Source: DAOTZU01 sp034433995 (GTDB lineage Bacteria > Chloroflexota > Anaerolineae > UBA1429). From it: a DNA stretch of 9,239 nucleotides. Positions 1-4,839 of this stretch are shown one piece after another. Each line of letters opens with the position of its first letter. Positions within the stretch are counted from its first letter, which is position 1. The position numbers were made by a program, and so were the translations under genes. The DNA lies in assembly GCA_034433995.1 (NCBI GenBank), contig DAOTZU010000052.1:1-9239 (forward strand). Direction: 5' to 3'. The notes below the pieces were generated by a model. That model worked only from the letters and a program-made list of their open reading frames with translations, was not told the origin of the DNA and did not search any database.

Positions 1-13
1 AGGATAGGCTCAC
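1..13 (-). CDS. possible start of the next operon gene (only four codons visible)
   Basis: Downstream of the PfkB stop on the minus strand there is an AGAAAGGTG stretch (22-30), a plausible Shine-Dalgarno site, followed 8 nt later by GTG at 11-13. The frame GTG AGC CTA TCC stays open to the window edge. This would be the first codons of a third gene in the SAM-controlled operon, 34 bp after the kinase stop. Nothing about its product can be said from four codons, and the signal could be chance. Confidence 0.25.
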
Positions 14-47
14 TGCGGTAACACCTTTCTGCAAAAATGTGGGGAGA

Positions 48-1013
48 TCATGGAGCCAGCGGCCGGGCCAGCTTGGCTCGGGCGATGGCTGGCGAACCTG
101 CAAAATAGGTCAATTGCCGAAAAGTCTCGTAGCGGGCTTGGATCTCGGCCAAGGTCAGCGTGCGCAGCCGGTCGATGCTGAAATCCTCCACGGTGAAGGA
201 GGCCACCACGGTGCCGTGCACCACCGCCCGCCGCAGGGCGGCCTGGGAGAGCCCGCCGGAGCGCGCCAAGTAGCCCATGAAACCTGCGGCAAAGGTATCG
301 CCGGCGCCGGTGGGATCCACCACCCGCTCCAAAGGATAGGCCGGCACCAAGAAAAAGCTCTCTCCCAAGGAGTCGCCCTGGGTTACCAGCATGGCGCCGT
401 ATTCGCCCCGCTTGATCACCAGCGCCTTGGGCCCAAGGGCCAAGAGTCGCCGCGCCGCCATGATGAGATTGGGCTCCCCGGCAAATTGCTTGACCTCAGC
501 CTCATTGAGCAGCACCACATCCACCAAGGAGAGGGCGCGGGTGAGGGCCTCTTTTTTGGAGGCGATCCAAAAATTCATTGAATCCAACGCCGTCAGCCGG
601 GGCCGCTGCATCTGTTGCAGGACCTCGATCTGCAGCTCGGGGTCAATATTGGCCAAAAAGACATACTCGGAGCGGCGCCAGGCCTGGGGCACCGAGGGAT
701 GAAAATCGGCAAAGACGTTGAGCTGGGTATCCAAAGTCTCGGCCCTGTTCAGGTCGGCGCCGTAGCGGCCGGCCCAGAAAAAGGTCTTGCCCTCCACAAC
801 CTGCAAGCCCTGGAGATCTATCCCGCGAGCGCGCAGAAAATCCAGATGCTCGGAGGGGAAATCGGTGCCCACCACGGCCACGATGCGCACGTCGGTGTAA
901 AGGCTGGCCGCCGTGGCGAAATAGGTGCAGGCGCCGCCCAGCGTTCTGCTGCGCCGCCCGGCGGGCGTCTCGACGTCGTCCAGCGCCACAGATCCAACTA
1001 CCAGGACGCTCAC
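48..1013 (-). CDS. PfkB-family carbohydrate/nucleoside kinase
   Basis: A 321-residue kinase of the ribokinase/PfkB fold, which transfers the ATP gamma-phosphate to a hydroxyl of a sugar or nucleoside in the cytoplasm. The N-terminal strand SVLVVGSVALDD and the LGGACTYFATAA segment (25-36) fit the substrate-binding half. NEAE (170-173) is the family's N-x-x-E magnesium motif. DPTGAGDTFAAGF (233-245) is PfkB signature 2, with D239 the expected catalytic base. Length is normal for the family. The start is GTG, chosen because GGGAGG (1020-1025) lies 6 nt upstream. It follows the MetE-like gene by 51 bp on the same strand, so it probably shares the SAM-riboswitch transcript. That context hints at a methionine-cycle or methylthioadenosine-salvage substrate (inference), but the family phosphorylates many sugars and nucleosides and the sequence alone does not fix the substrate. 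Confidence 0.9.
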   Translation of the reverse strand: MSVLVVGSVALDDVETPAGRRSRTLGGACTYFATAASLYTDVRIVAVVGTDFPSEHLDFLRARGIDLQGLQVVEGKTFFWAGRYGADLNRAETLDTQLNVFADFHPSVPQAWRRSEYVFLANIDPELQIEVLQQMQRPRLTALDSMNFWIASKKEALTRALSLVDVVLLNEAEVKQFAGEPNLIMAARRLLALGPKALVIKRGEYGAMLVTQGDSLGESFFLVPAYPLERVVDPTGAGDTFAAGFMGYLARSGGLSQAALRRAVVHGTVVASFTVEDFSIDRLRTLTLAEIQARYETFRQLTYFAGSPAIARAKLARPLAP

Positions 1014-1064
1014 TGTATGCCTCCCACAAAAGATCGCTACCCCGTCTGAGCCGCCCGGCCGGCG

Positions 1065-2144
1065 TCAGGAGCTTGCCGCTCCCGGCGTGGCGGTGGCCGT
1101 CTCCACATAGCGGCGCCTCATTTCCATAGAAACACCGACGGTCAGGTCCAAGACACGCTCGGCCAGGGCCGGCGTGAGGGAGCCTGTGCCACAGGAGGGG
1201 GTCACCAGGCCGGCGCGCAGGAGCGCTTCACGGGGCACGCCCTTGCTGACCAAACGCTCCATGGCCTCGTGCAAGCGTTGCACCAAGCTCTCCACCGTCT
1301 CGCCCTCGGCGGCGCTGCCCGCCGGGGCAATGCCCCACGCGATGATCCCGCCCCGCCCCAGGAAGCGGGCCACATCCTGGGGATAGAGCGCCAGCGTCTC
1401 GGCATAGTCATAGGCATCGAGGCTGAGGATATCCACGGAGGTGTTGAGCAGCAGCGACCAATCGGTGTTGCCGCAACAGTGTACCCCTTTGAGCCCCTTC
1501 AGGCCGGCCATGACCTCCTCCAAGAGGCCGATGACCTGTTCCCGCCCCAGCGAGACGAACGCCGAGCCAAAGGAAGCCATGTAAGGCTCGTCCAGAAACA
1601 TGATGGTTTGCGGGCAAATCTTGGCCAGCTCGCGCTCCTGCCAGGCGGCCTTGAGGCGCAGGTGTTTGCCCACCGCGTCGGCCAAGACCTCGTCGTAAAG
1701 GATGGGGCGCTGGTTCTGGTCCACGATGGTCAAGCCCCAACTGATGGGCCCTGTGATCTGCCCCTTGAGGGCCACGGGCGGCGCAACCAAGGGCGCGCGG
1801 CCTTGGCGGAGGAGGTCCAACCCGGCGGCGTAGGCGGCGCTGACGCTGCCGTAGCTGAGATCATCCTCCAGATAAGCGAGATACAGGCGCTCCAGCTCCC
1901 GGTCCAAATCCCCAGAGGAATCCACCCAGACCCGCTCAGCCCGCACCACGATCCCCGGGAAGCATTCGCTGAACTGGGCGTACATATTCTCCAGGTAGGT
2001 GCGGCGCGGAAGCTGGGGCCAACAAGGAAGCTGGGGAAAGCGCTTGGCCAGCACCTCCCAGGCTATGTGGGCGTCTTTGTGGGGCACGCTGCCCAAACTC
2101 AAGGCGTACCACTGGGGTTGGAACGGTGACACGTGCGCCCCCAT
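1065..2144 (-). CDS. short MetE/UroD-superfamily methyltransferase, probable methionine synthase-like
   Basis: A 359-residue single-domain member of the cobalamin-independent methionine synthase/uroporphyrinogen decarboxylase superfamily. Visible landmarks are KGQITGPISWG (127-137), resembling the MetE 'TGP' segment; FLDEPYMA (183-190), like the DEP motif; HCCG with H222 and C224; and TPSCGTGSL (315-323) with C318. In known MetE proteins a His-x-Cys pair and a distal Cys bind the zinc that activates homocysteine, so those ligands seem present. SLDAYDY (241-247) may supply the fourth. Full MetE is about 750 residues with a duplicated barrel; this one has only the catalytic half, like 'core' MetE proteins that take the methyl group from a corrinoid donor. 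The SAM-I riboswitch upstream independently supports a methionine role. The ATG follows only a weak purine-rich stretch. A corrinoid:thiol methyltransferase of another substrate remains possible. Confidence 0.82.
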   Translation of the reverse strand: MGAHVSPFQPQWYALSLGSVPHKDAHIAWEVLAKRFPQLPCWPQLPRRTYLENMYAQFSECFPGIVVRAERVWVDSSGDLDRELERLYLAYLEDDLSYGSVSAAYAAGLDLLRQGRAPLVAPPVALKGQITGPISWGLTIVDQNQRPILYDEVLADAVGKHLRLKAAWQERELAKICPQTIMFLDEPYMASFGSAFVSLGREQVIGLLEEVMAGLKGLKGVHCCGNTDWSLLLNTSVDILSLDAYDYAETLALYPQDVARFLGRGGIIAWGIAPAGSAAEGETVESLVQRLHEAMERLVSKGVPREALLRAGLVTPSCGTGSLTPALAERVLDLTVGVSMEMRRRYVETATATPGAASS

Positions 2145-2155
2145 CTATTCACTCT

Positions 2156-2173
2156 ATCTTGCCCAAGCAAGAT
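2156..2173 (-). promoter_or_regulatory. hairpin just upstream of the MetE-like start codon
   Basis: In the minus-strand transcript, ATCTTGC (2173-2167) and GCAAGAT (2162-2156) form a perfect 7-bp stem with a TTGG loop, ending 11 nt before the ATG at 2144. There is no following U-tract, so it is not a terminator. Its place next to the ribosome-binding region suggests a possible effect on translation initiation or RNA stability, but this is inference. Confidence 0.4.
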
Positions 2174-2181
2174 GAAATACG

Positions 2182-2221
2182 GATGAAAACCCTGCTTGCG
2201 GCGGCTTGAAGATTTTTCATC
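2182..2221 (-). repeat. inverted repeat in the leader between terminator and start codon
   Basis: GATGAAAA (2182-2189) and TTTTCATC (2214-2221) are a perfect 8-bp inverted repeat enclosing 24 nt. In the mRNA leader of the MetE-like gene it could form an AU-rich stem downstream of the riboswitch terminator. The role is unknown and the stem is weak. Confidence 0.35.
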
Positions 2222-2243
2222 TGGGGCCGGCCGTTGGCGGGCC

Positions 2244-2266
2244 AAAAAAATCTCCCTTGCGGGAGA
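2244..2266 (-). terminator. intrinsic terminator of the SAM-I riboswitch
   Basis: On the minus strand TCTCCC (2266-2261), loop GCAA (2260-2257) and GGGAGA (2256-2251) form a perfect 6-bp stem with a GNRA-type tetraloop, followed at once by TTTTTTT (2250-2244). It lies 16 nt after the riboswitch P1 stem, the usual place for the expression platform of an S-box leader. SAM binding should favour this hairpin and stop transcription before the MetE-like gene. Confidence 0.9.
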
Positions 2267-2283
2267 CTGATTGCTGGCCTCCC
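2261..2283 (-). promoter_or_regulatory. antiterminator pairing of the SAM-I riboswitch
   Basis: GGGAGGC (minus strand, 2283-2277) can pair with GTCTCCC (2267-2261) over 7 bp, one of them G-U, across a 9-nt loop. The 3' partner contains the 5' arm of the terminator and the 5' partner begins at the last base of the P1 strand. The pairing therefore excludes the terminator and competes at the edge of P1, the standard switch logic of S-box leaders. Deduced by hand pairing only. Confidence 0.65.
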
Positions 2284-2413
2284 TCTCATCTTTCAGGCAA
2301 GCGCATCATGCCTGTCGGAATTGGCACCGAAGCCTGCTCAGCCCACCAAAGGGCCTCGCAGCCGGGTTGCCGGGGTTTCACCGGGCCGATCCCTCCACCC
2401 CTCTAGATAAGAG
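2283..2413 (-). promoter_or_regulatory. SAM-I (S-box) riboswitch aptamer
   Basis: The minus strand matches the S-box consensus closely. The 5' part reads CTCTTATCTAGAGGGGTGG, then AGGGATCGGCCCGGTGAAAC (kink-turn/P2 region), then CCCGGCAACC. Later come GGTGCCAATTCCGACAGG and finally GAAAGATGAGAG. The 5' CTCTTATC (2413-2406) and 3' GATGAGAG (2290-2283) form an 8-bp P1 with one G-U pair. P3 can close as GGCCC/GGGCT and P4 as CAGGCA/TGCCTG. It binds S-adenosylmethionine and in this architecture turns genes off when SAM is plentiful. A terminator and a competing antiterminator follow, and the MetE-like gene starts about 140 nt downstream, so both aptamer and target fit a methionine-control unit. 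Confidence 0.96.
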
Positions 2414-2445
2414 TGCACTCGCGGCCTATTTATTTGAATGAATTG

Positions 2446-2474
2446 ATAGTAGCACACACTCTTGGGACTGTCAA
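2446..2474 (-). promoter_or_regulatory. sigma-70-type promoter of the SAM-riboswitch operon
   Basis: On the minus strand TTGACA (2474-2469) is a consensus -35 box, separated by exactly 17 bp from TACTAT (2451-2446), a near-consensus -10 box. Transcription should start near 2439, leaving about 25 nt before riboswitch P1. The match and the position directly upstream of the S-box make this a strong call. Confidence 0.85.
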
Positions 2475-2478
2475 AATG

Positions 2479-2488
2479 CTGCCACCGG
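2479..2488. repeat. left 10-bp direct repeat (probable target-site duplication)
   Basis: CTGCCACCGG, identical to 2627-2636, abuts the left inverted repeat of the MITE-like element. The bases outside and inside differ between the copies, so the repeat is exactly 10 bp. It lies 4 bp upstream of the -35 box of the riboswitch promoter. Confidence 0.7.
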
Positions 2489-2523
2489 AGGGTGTTGAAA
2501 AAAGGCGTGTGGAGGCCCTGGCC

Positions 2524-2606
2524 GCCGTCGGATGGAATCCGACGGCTCTGCTTGCCAAGCCCGCGACGCGGGCTTACCATCGCCAGACGTCGGTTTCTAA
2601 CCGACG
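2524..2606. repeat. three tandem triloop hairpins at 31-bp spacing
   Basis: Hairpin 1: a 10-bp perfect stem GCCGTCGGAT/ATCCGACGGC with loop GGA (2524-2546). Hairpin 2: an 8-bp stem AAGCCCGC/GCGGGCTT with loop GAC (2557-2575). Hairpin 3: an 8-bp stem CGTCGGTT/AACCGACG with loop TCT (2588-2606). Loop centres fall at 2535, 2566 and 2597, exactly 31 bp apart, or about three helical turns. Stems 1 and 3 share the core CGTCGG. All three lie inside the MITE-like element. They could be protein-binding palindromes, RNA or single-strand DNA hairpins, or transposase recognition structures; the sequence does not decide. Confidence 0.85.
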
Positions 2607-2626
2607 GGAGCATGTCTCGACACCCT

Positions 2627-2636
2627 CTGCCACCGG
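2627..2636. repeat. right 10-bp direct repeat (probable target-site duplication)
   Basis: CTGCCACCGG directly follows the right inverted repeat TCGACACCCT and is identical to 2479-2488. Confidence 0.7.
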
Positions 2637-2759
2637 GGAGGATGTGAAACAAGCCGGCCTTGAACGATTGTTGCCCCTACCGATAATGGTCTAGGGCGAG
2701 CATGGAGTCAATTTGCAGGCGATTTTCAAGGGAACCACAAATTTTCCACTGCGGGCGGC
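2637..2759. other. intergenic stretch without a recognised feature
   Basis: Between the MITE-like element and the epimerase promoter I find no gene, promoter or strong hairpin. A bulged inverted repeat (GCCC..TA / TA..GGGC near 2673-2698) lacks a U-tract. The CGGCCTTGAAC at 2655-2665 recurs at 2841-2851 in the epimerase leader. Confidence 0.5.
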
Positions 2760-2788
2760 TTGCACACGATCAGGGGTTGTGGTATAAA
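2760..2788 (+). promoter_or_regulatory. probable promoter of the epimerase gene
   Basis: TTGCAC (2760-2765), a 17-bp spacer and TATAAA (2783-2788) make a good sigma-70-like promoter. Transcription would begin near 2795, giving a leader of about 143 nt before the ATG at 2938. The leader contains a 6-bp hairpin CAACGG/CCGTTG (2838-2856) of unknown role. Confidence 0.65.
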
Positions 2789-2937
2789 CTCTATGGAAGC
2801 TTCTGCGGGTTGTGGCTGGGAGGCAAAGTGCCAGAAACAACGGCCTTGAACCGTTGAGGGGTGCTGTTGAGGCAACTCTGGCGCGTTCGACTTTCCATTC
2901 CCGCTATTTCGTGACCGGAGAACGGGAGAGATACTCT

Positions 2938-3867
2938 ATGCGCTTTCTCATCACAGGCGGCGCGGGGTTCCTGGGTTCGGCGCTGGCCAACCGTTTGGTG
3001 GCGGAGGGCCATCTGGTGCGTGTGCTGGATGATCTTAGCGCCGGCGAGCGGGAGCGGCTGGATCCGCGGATCGCCTTTGTGGCCGGCGACGTGCGCGATG
3101 TGCCCAAATTGTGGTCCCTCCTCCAGGGCGTGGATTGCGTCTACCATCTGGCGGCGCGGGTGAGCGTGCCGGAATCCATCCTCTATCCTGTGGAATACAA
3201 CGCCGTCAACGTCGGCGGCACGGTGAGCTTGCTCACCGCCGCCCGCGATGCCCAAGTGAAACGTTTGGTGTTCACCTCCTCAGGAGCCATCTATGGGGAG
3301 CAGAGCCGCCAACCCGTCCAAGAGGACGCCCCCCTGCATCCCGAAACCCCTTACGCCGTGAGCAAGATGGCCGCGGAGCAGTACCTCTTGGCCATCGGGC
3401 GATTGTGGGGGATCGAGACCCGCATCCTCAGGATCTTTAACGCCTACGGCCCCGGTCAACCTTTGCCGCCCTCCCACGCGCCCGTCATCCCGCGCTTTTT
3501 GCGCCAGGCCGCGGCCGGTGGGACGGTGGTCATCTTTGGCGATGGCCGCCAAACCCGCGATTTTATCTATATTGACGACGTGGTGGATGCCCTGGTGCAG
3601 GTGGGCAAGGCAGAGAAGGTGCTCCACCCGATTTACAACATCGGCAGTGGCCAAGAGGTGAGCATTTTTGAGGTGGTGGATACCATCGAAAAGATCCTGG
3701 GCCAGCCGGTGCACCGGCTGTGCAATCGCGAGGAGGAGGGAGGCATCTCTCGGTTGGTGGCCGATATCACCCTGGCCCGGCGAGAGCTAGGGTTCGCCCC
3801 CAAGATCGGCCTGGAAGAGGGGCTGCGGCTCACTCTGGAGCGGGATCCTCGTTTTGTGCGGGTGTGA
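2938..3867 (+). CDS. NAD-dependent epimerase/dehydratase (UDP-glucose 4-epimerase-like)
   Basis: A 309-residue extended short-chain dehydrogenase/reductase. The N-terminal Rossmann motif TGGAGFLG has the GxxGxxG glycines at 7, 10 and 13. DDLS (31-34) follows strand 2, and DVRD (51-54) is the usual adenine-contact segment. VFTSSGAIYGE (111-121) carries the active-site Ser, and YAVSK (139-143) gives catalytic Tyr139 and Lys143. RIFNAYGPGQ (166-175) and GDGRQTRDFIYIDDV (201-215) are typical of sugar-nucleotide epimerases. It probably interconverts UDP-hexoses for polysaccharide or glycoconjugate synthesis in the cytoplasm; the exact substrate is not resolved. The frame is open from 2812, but the ATG at 2938 is preferred because the Rossmann strand begins at once and a GGGAGAG stretch lies upstream. 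Its 3' end overlaps the opposing methyltransferase gene by 38 bp. Confidence 0.9.
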   Translation: MRFLITGGAGFLGSALANRLVAEGHLVRVLDDLSAGERERLDPRIAFVAGDVRDVPKLWSLLQGVDCVYHLAARVSVPESILYPVEYNAVNVGGTVSLLTAARDAQVKRLVFTSSGAIYGEQSRQPVQEDAPLHPETPYAVSKMAAEQYLLAIGRLWGIETRILRIFNAYGPGQPLPPSHAPVIPRFLRQAAAGGTVVIFGDGRQTRDFIYIDDVVDALVQVGKAEKVLHPIYNIGSGQEVSIFEVVDTIEKILGQPVHRLCNREEEGGISRLVADITLARRELGFAPKIGLEEGLRLTLERDPRFVRV

Positions 3868-4699
3868 AGGGCGCCAGGTCATCCTCACCCTCGACGGGGG
3901 CGCTCATCTCCTCCGGGGGCATCCCGAAAGCTGGGGCCACCTTGCGGGCAAAGATCAAATAGCCCGTGTGGGCCACCATGCGGTCATCGGGCCGCAGGCG
4001 GGCCGGCACCGGCTTGTAGGCCCGCAGCAGCAATTCCAAAACCTCCACCGAGGTGAAGGGATGTCGGGCCATCCCGGCCAAAAGGTACGAGACCTGGTTG
4101 GTGGTGGGCACCAGGGCGCCAAAGAAACCGCCATCGGCCAGCGCGGCGCACACCTGGGGCAGATAATCCCACGGCTCGCGCACATCCAAAAAGAGGGCGT
4201 CCACATCCGTCTCGGTGAACCCTTCGGCGATGTCCCGCTGGCTGAAACGCACCCGGTCCGTCAATTGCGCCAGCTCCACATTCCGCCGCGCCACCCGGAG
4301 CATATCCTCACGCACCTCGTAGGAATAGACGACCCCGTCCGGCTGCACGCTGTGGGCCAGCGCCACGGTCAATATGCCGCTCCCCGTGCCCGCCTCGATG
4401 ATGCGTTTGCCGGGTCCCACATCCAATTTGAGCAGGATGTAACCGATATCTTTGGGATAGACCACCTGGGAGCTGCGTTTCAGCAGCATCAACAGATCAT
4501 ACAAGGAAGGACGCAGCAACAAAAAGGGCTCATCCAGGTGAGAGCGCACCTCCCGGCCCAGGGGTTGGCCCAGCAGGGCGTTATGCTCGATCATGCCGCG
4601 ATGGGAATGGAAGCGATCGTTGGCGCGCAAGCGCACCAAGTAGCGGCGACCATCTCGCGCCACCAACAAGACCAGCTCATGCTCTTGGGCTACGCGCAC
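3830..4699 (-). CDS. trmI: tRNA (adenine-N1)-methyltransferase, TrmI family
   Basis: A 289-residue class I SAM-dependent methyltransferase. An N-terminal small beta domain (about 1-75) precedes VVYPKDIGYILLKLDV (79-94), whose YPKD segment is typical of TrmI/Trm61 enzymes. IEAGTGSGILT (101-111) is SAM motif I, YEVRED (127-132) carries the acidic residue binding the ribose, and LDVREPW (171-177) places D172 at the expected catalytic Asp. HTGYLIFARK (244-253) is the conserved C-terminal strand. The family makes m1A at position 58 of the tRNA T-loop, stabilising tRNA, and acts as a homotetramer. After residue 255 there is an acidic, proline-rich tail of about 35 residues. Start is GTG with GAGGTGG just upstream. 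The last 38 bp overlap the convergent epimerase gene. Confidence 0.9.
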   Translation of the reverse strand: MRVAQEHELVLLVARDGRRYLVRLRANDRFHSHRGMIEHNALLGQPLGREVRSHLDEPFLLLRPSLYDLLMLLKRSSQVVYPKDIGYILLKLDVGPGKRIIEAGTGSGILTVALAHSVQPDGVVYSYEVREDMLRVARRNVELAQLTDRVRFSQRDIAEGFTETDVDALFLDVREPWDYLPQVCAALADGGFFGALVPTTNQVSYLLAGMARHPFTSVEVLELLLRAYKPVPARLRPDDRMVAHTGYLIFARKVAPAFGMPPEEMSAPVEGEDDLAPFTPAQNEDPAPE

Positions 4700-4744
4700 C
4701 GTCCACCTCGGCTCAAAAGGGATTGGGCGAACCCACTACCTGGC

Positions 4745-4772
4745 ATTATAAGCCAGCGGGATAGGGCGACAA
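4745..4772 (-). promoter_or_regulatory. promoter of the trmI-like gene
   Basis: On the minus strand TTGTCG (4772-4767), a 16-bp spacer and the consensus -10 box TATAAT (4750-4745) predict a start near 4738, about 40 nt before the GTG start codon. It is divergent from, and only 8 bp from, the -35 box of the ABC operon promoter. Confidence 0.65.
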
Positions 4773-4780
4773 ATCACCGC

Positions 4781-4808
4781 TTGCGTATCTCCCCGGCTTG
4801 GCTAGAAT
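4781..4808 (+). promoter_or_regulatory. promoter of the ABC exporter operon
   Basis: TTGCGT (4781-4786), a 16-bp spacer and TAGAAT (4803-4808) form a moderate sigma-70-like promoter with transcription starting near 4815. This lies downstream of an in-frame TTG at 4798, which supports translation beginning at the later TTG at 4840. Confidence 0.5.
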
Positions 4809-4839
4809 AAGAATATCTCGATCCGGAGAGGTACCCCGG

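Larger units (their letters stand above)
2479..2636. mobile_element. MITE-like non-autonomous element with target-site duplication
   Basis: A 138-bp body (2489-2626) begins AGGGTGTTGA and ends TCGACACCCT, imperfect inverted repeats with one mismatch in 10 that continue weakly for a few more bases. The body is flanked immediately on both sides by the identical 10-mer CTGCCACCGG (2479-2488 and 2627-2636), as expected of a target-site duplication left by a DDE-type transposase. No convincing coding sequence lies inside. Instead there are three hairpins. Because ends, duplication and lack of a transposase all agree, a non-autonomous miniature element is the simplest reading. The family was not identified, and mobility would need other genomic copies to confirm. 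Confidence 0.7.

Noticed and set aside
1269..2129. 286-residue plus-strand open frame
   Set aside because: It is antisense to the MetE-like gene, whose motifs and riboswitch are clear. Composition is typical of a shadow frame.
2524..2606. CRISPR array
   Set aside because: Spacing is regular, but the three palindromes differ in sequence, so there is no identical repeat, and no cas genes are seen.
2338..2694. Open frames of about 100 residues on both strands over the riboswitch and MITE-like region
   Set aside because: They run through a conserved structured RNA, a promoter and inverted repeats, and have no start signals or protein motifs.
2673..2698. Terminator-like inverted repeat between the MITE-like element and the epimerase promoter
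   Set aside because: The stem needs two bulges and no U-tract follows on either strand.
2812..2937. Longer N-terminus for the epimerase
   Set aside because: The added 42 residues precede the Rossmann strand that normally starts the protein, while the ATG at 2938 has a suitable Shine-Dalgarno stretch.
3830..3867. Gene fragment or frameshift at the epimerase 3' end
   Set aside because: Both proteins keep full family length and intact motifs, so the overlap appears to be a genuine convergent arrangement.
4798..4839. Earlier TTG start for ABC subunit 1
   Set aside because: It overlaps the predicted -10 box and lacks a ribosome-binding site, whereas the TTG at 4840 follows GGAGAGG by 8 nt.
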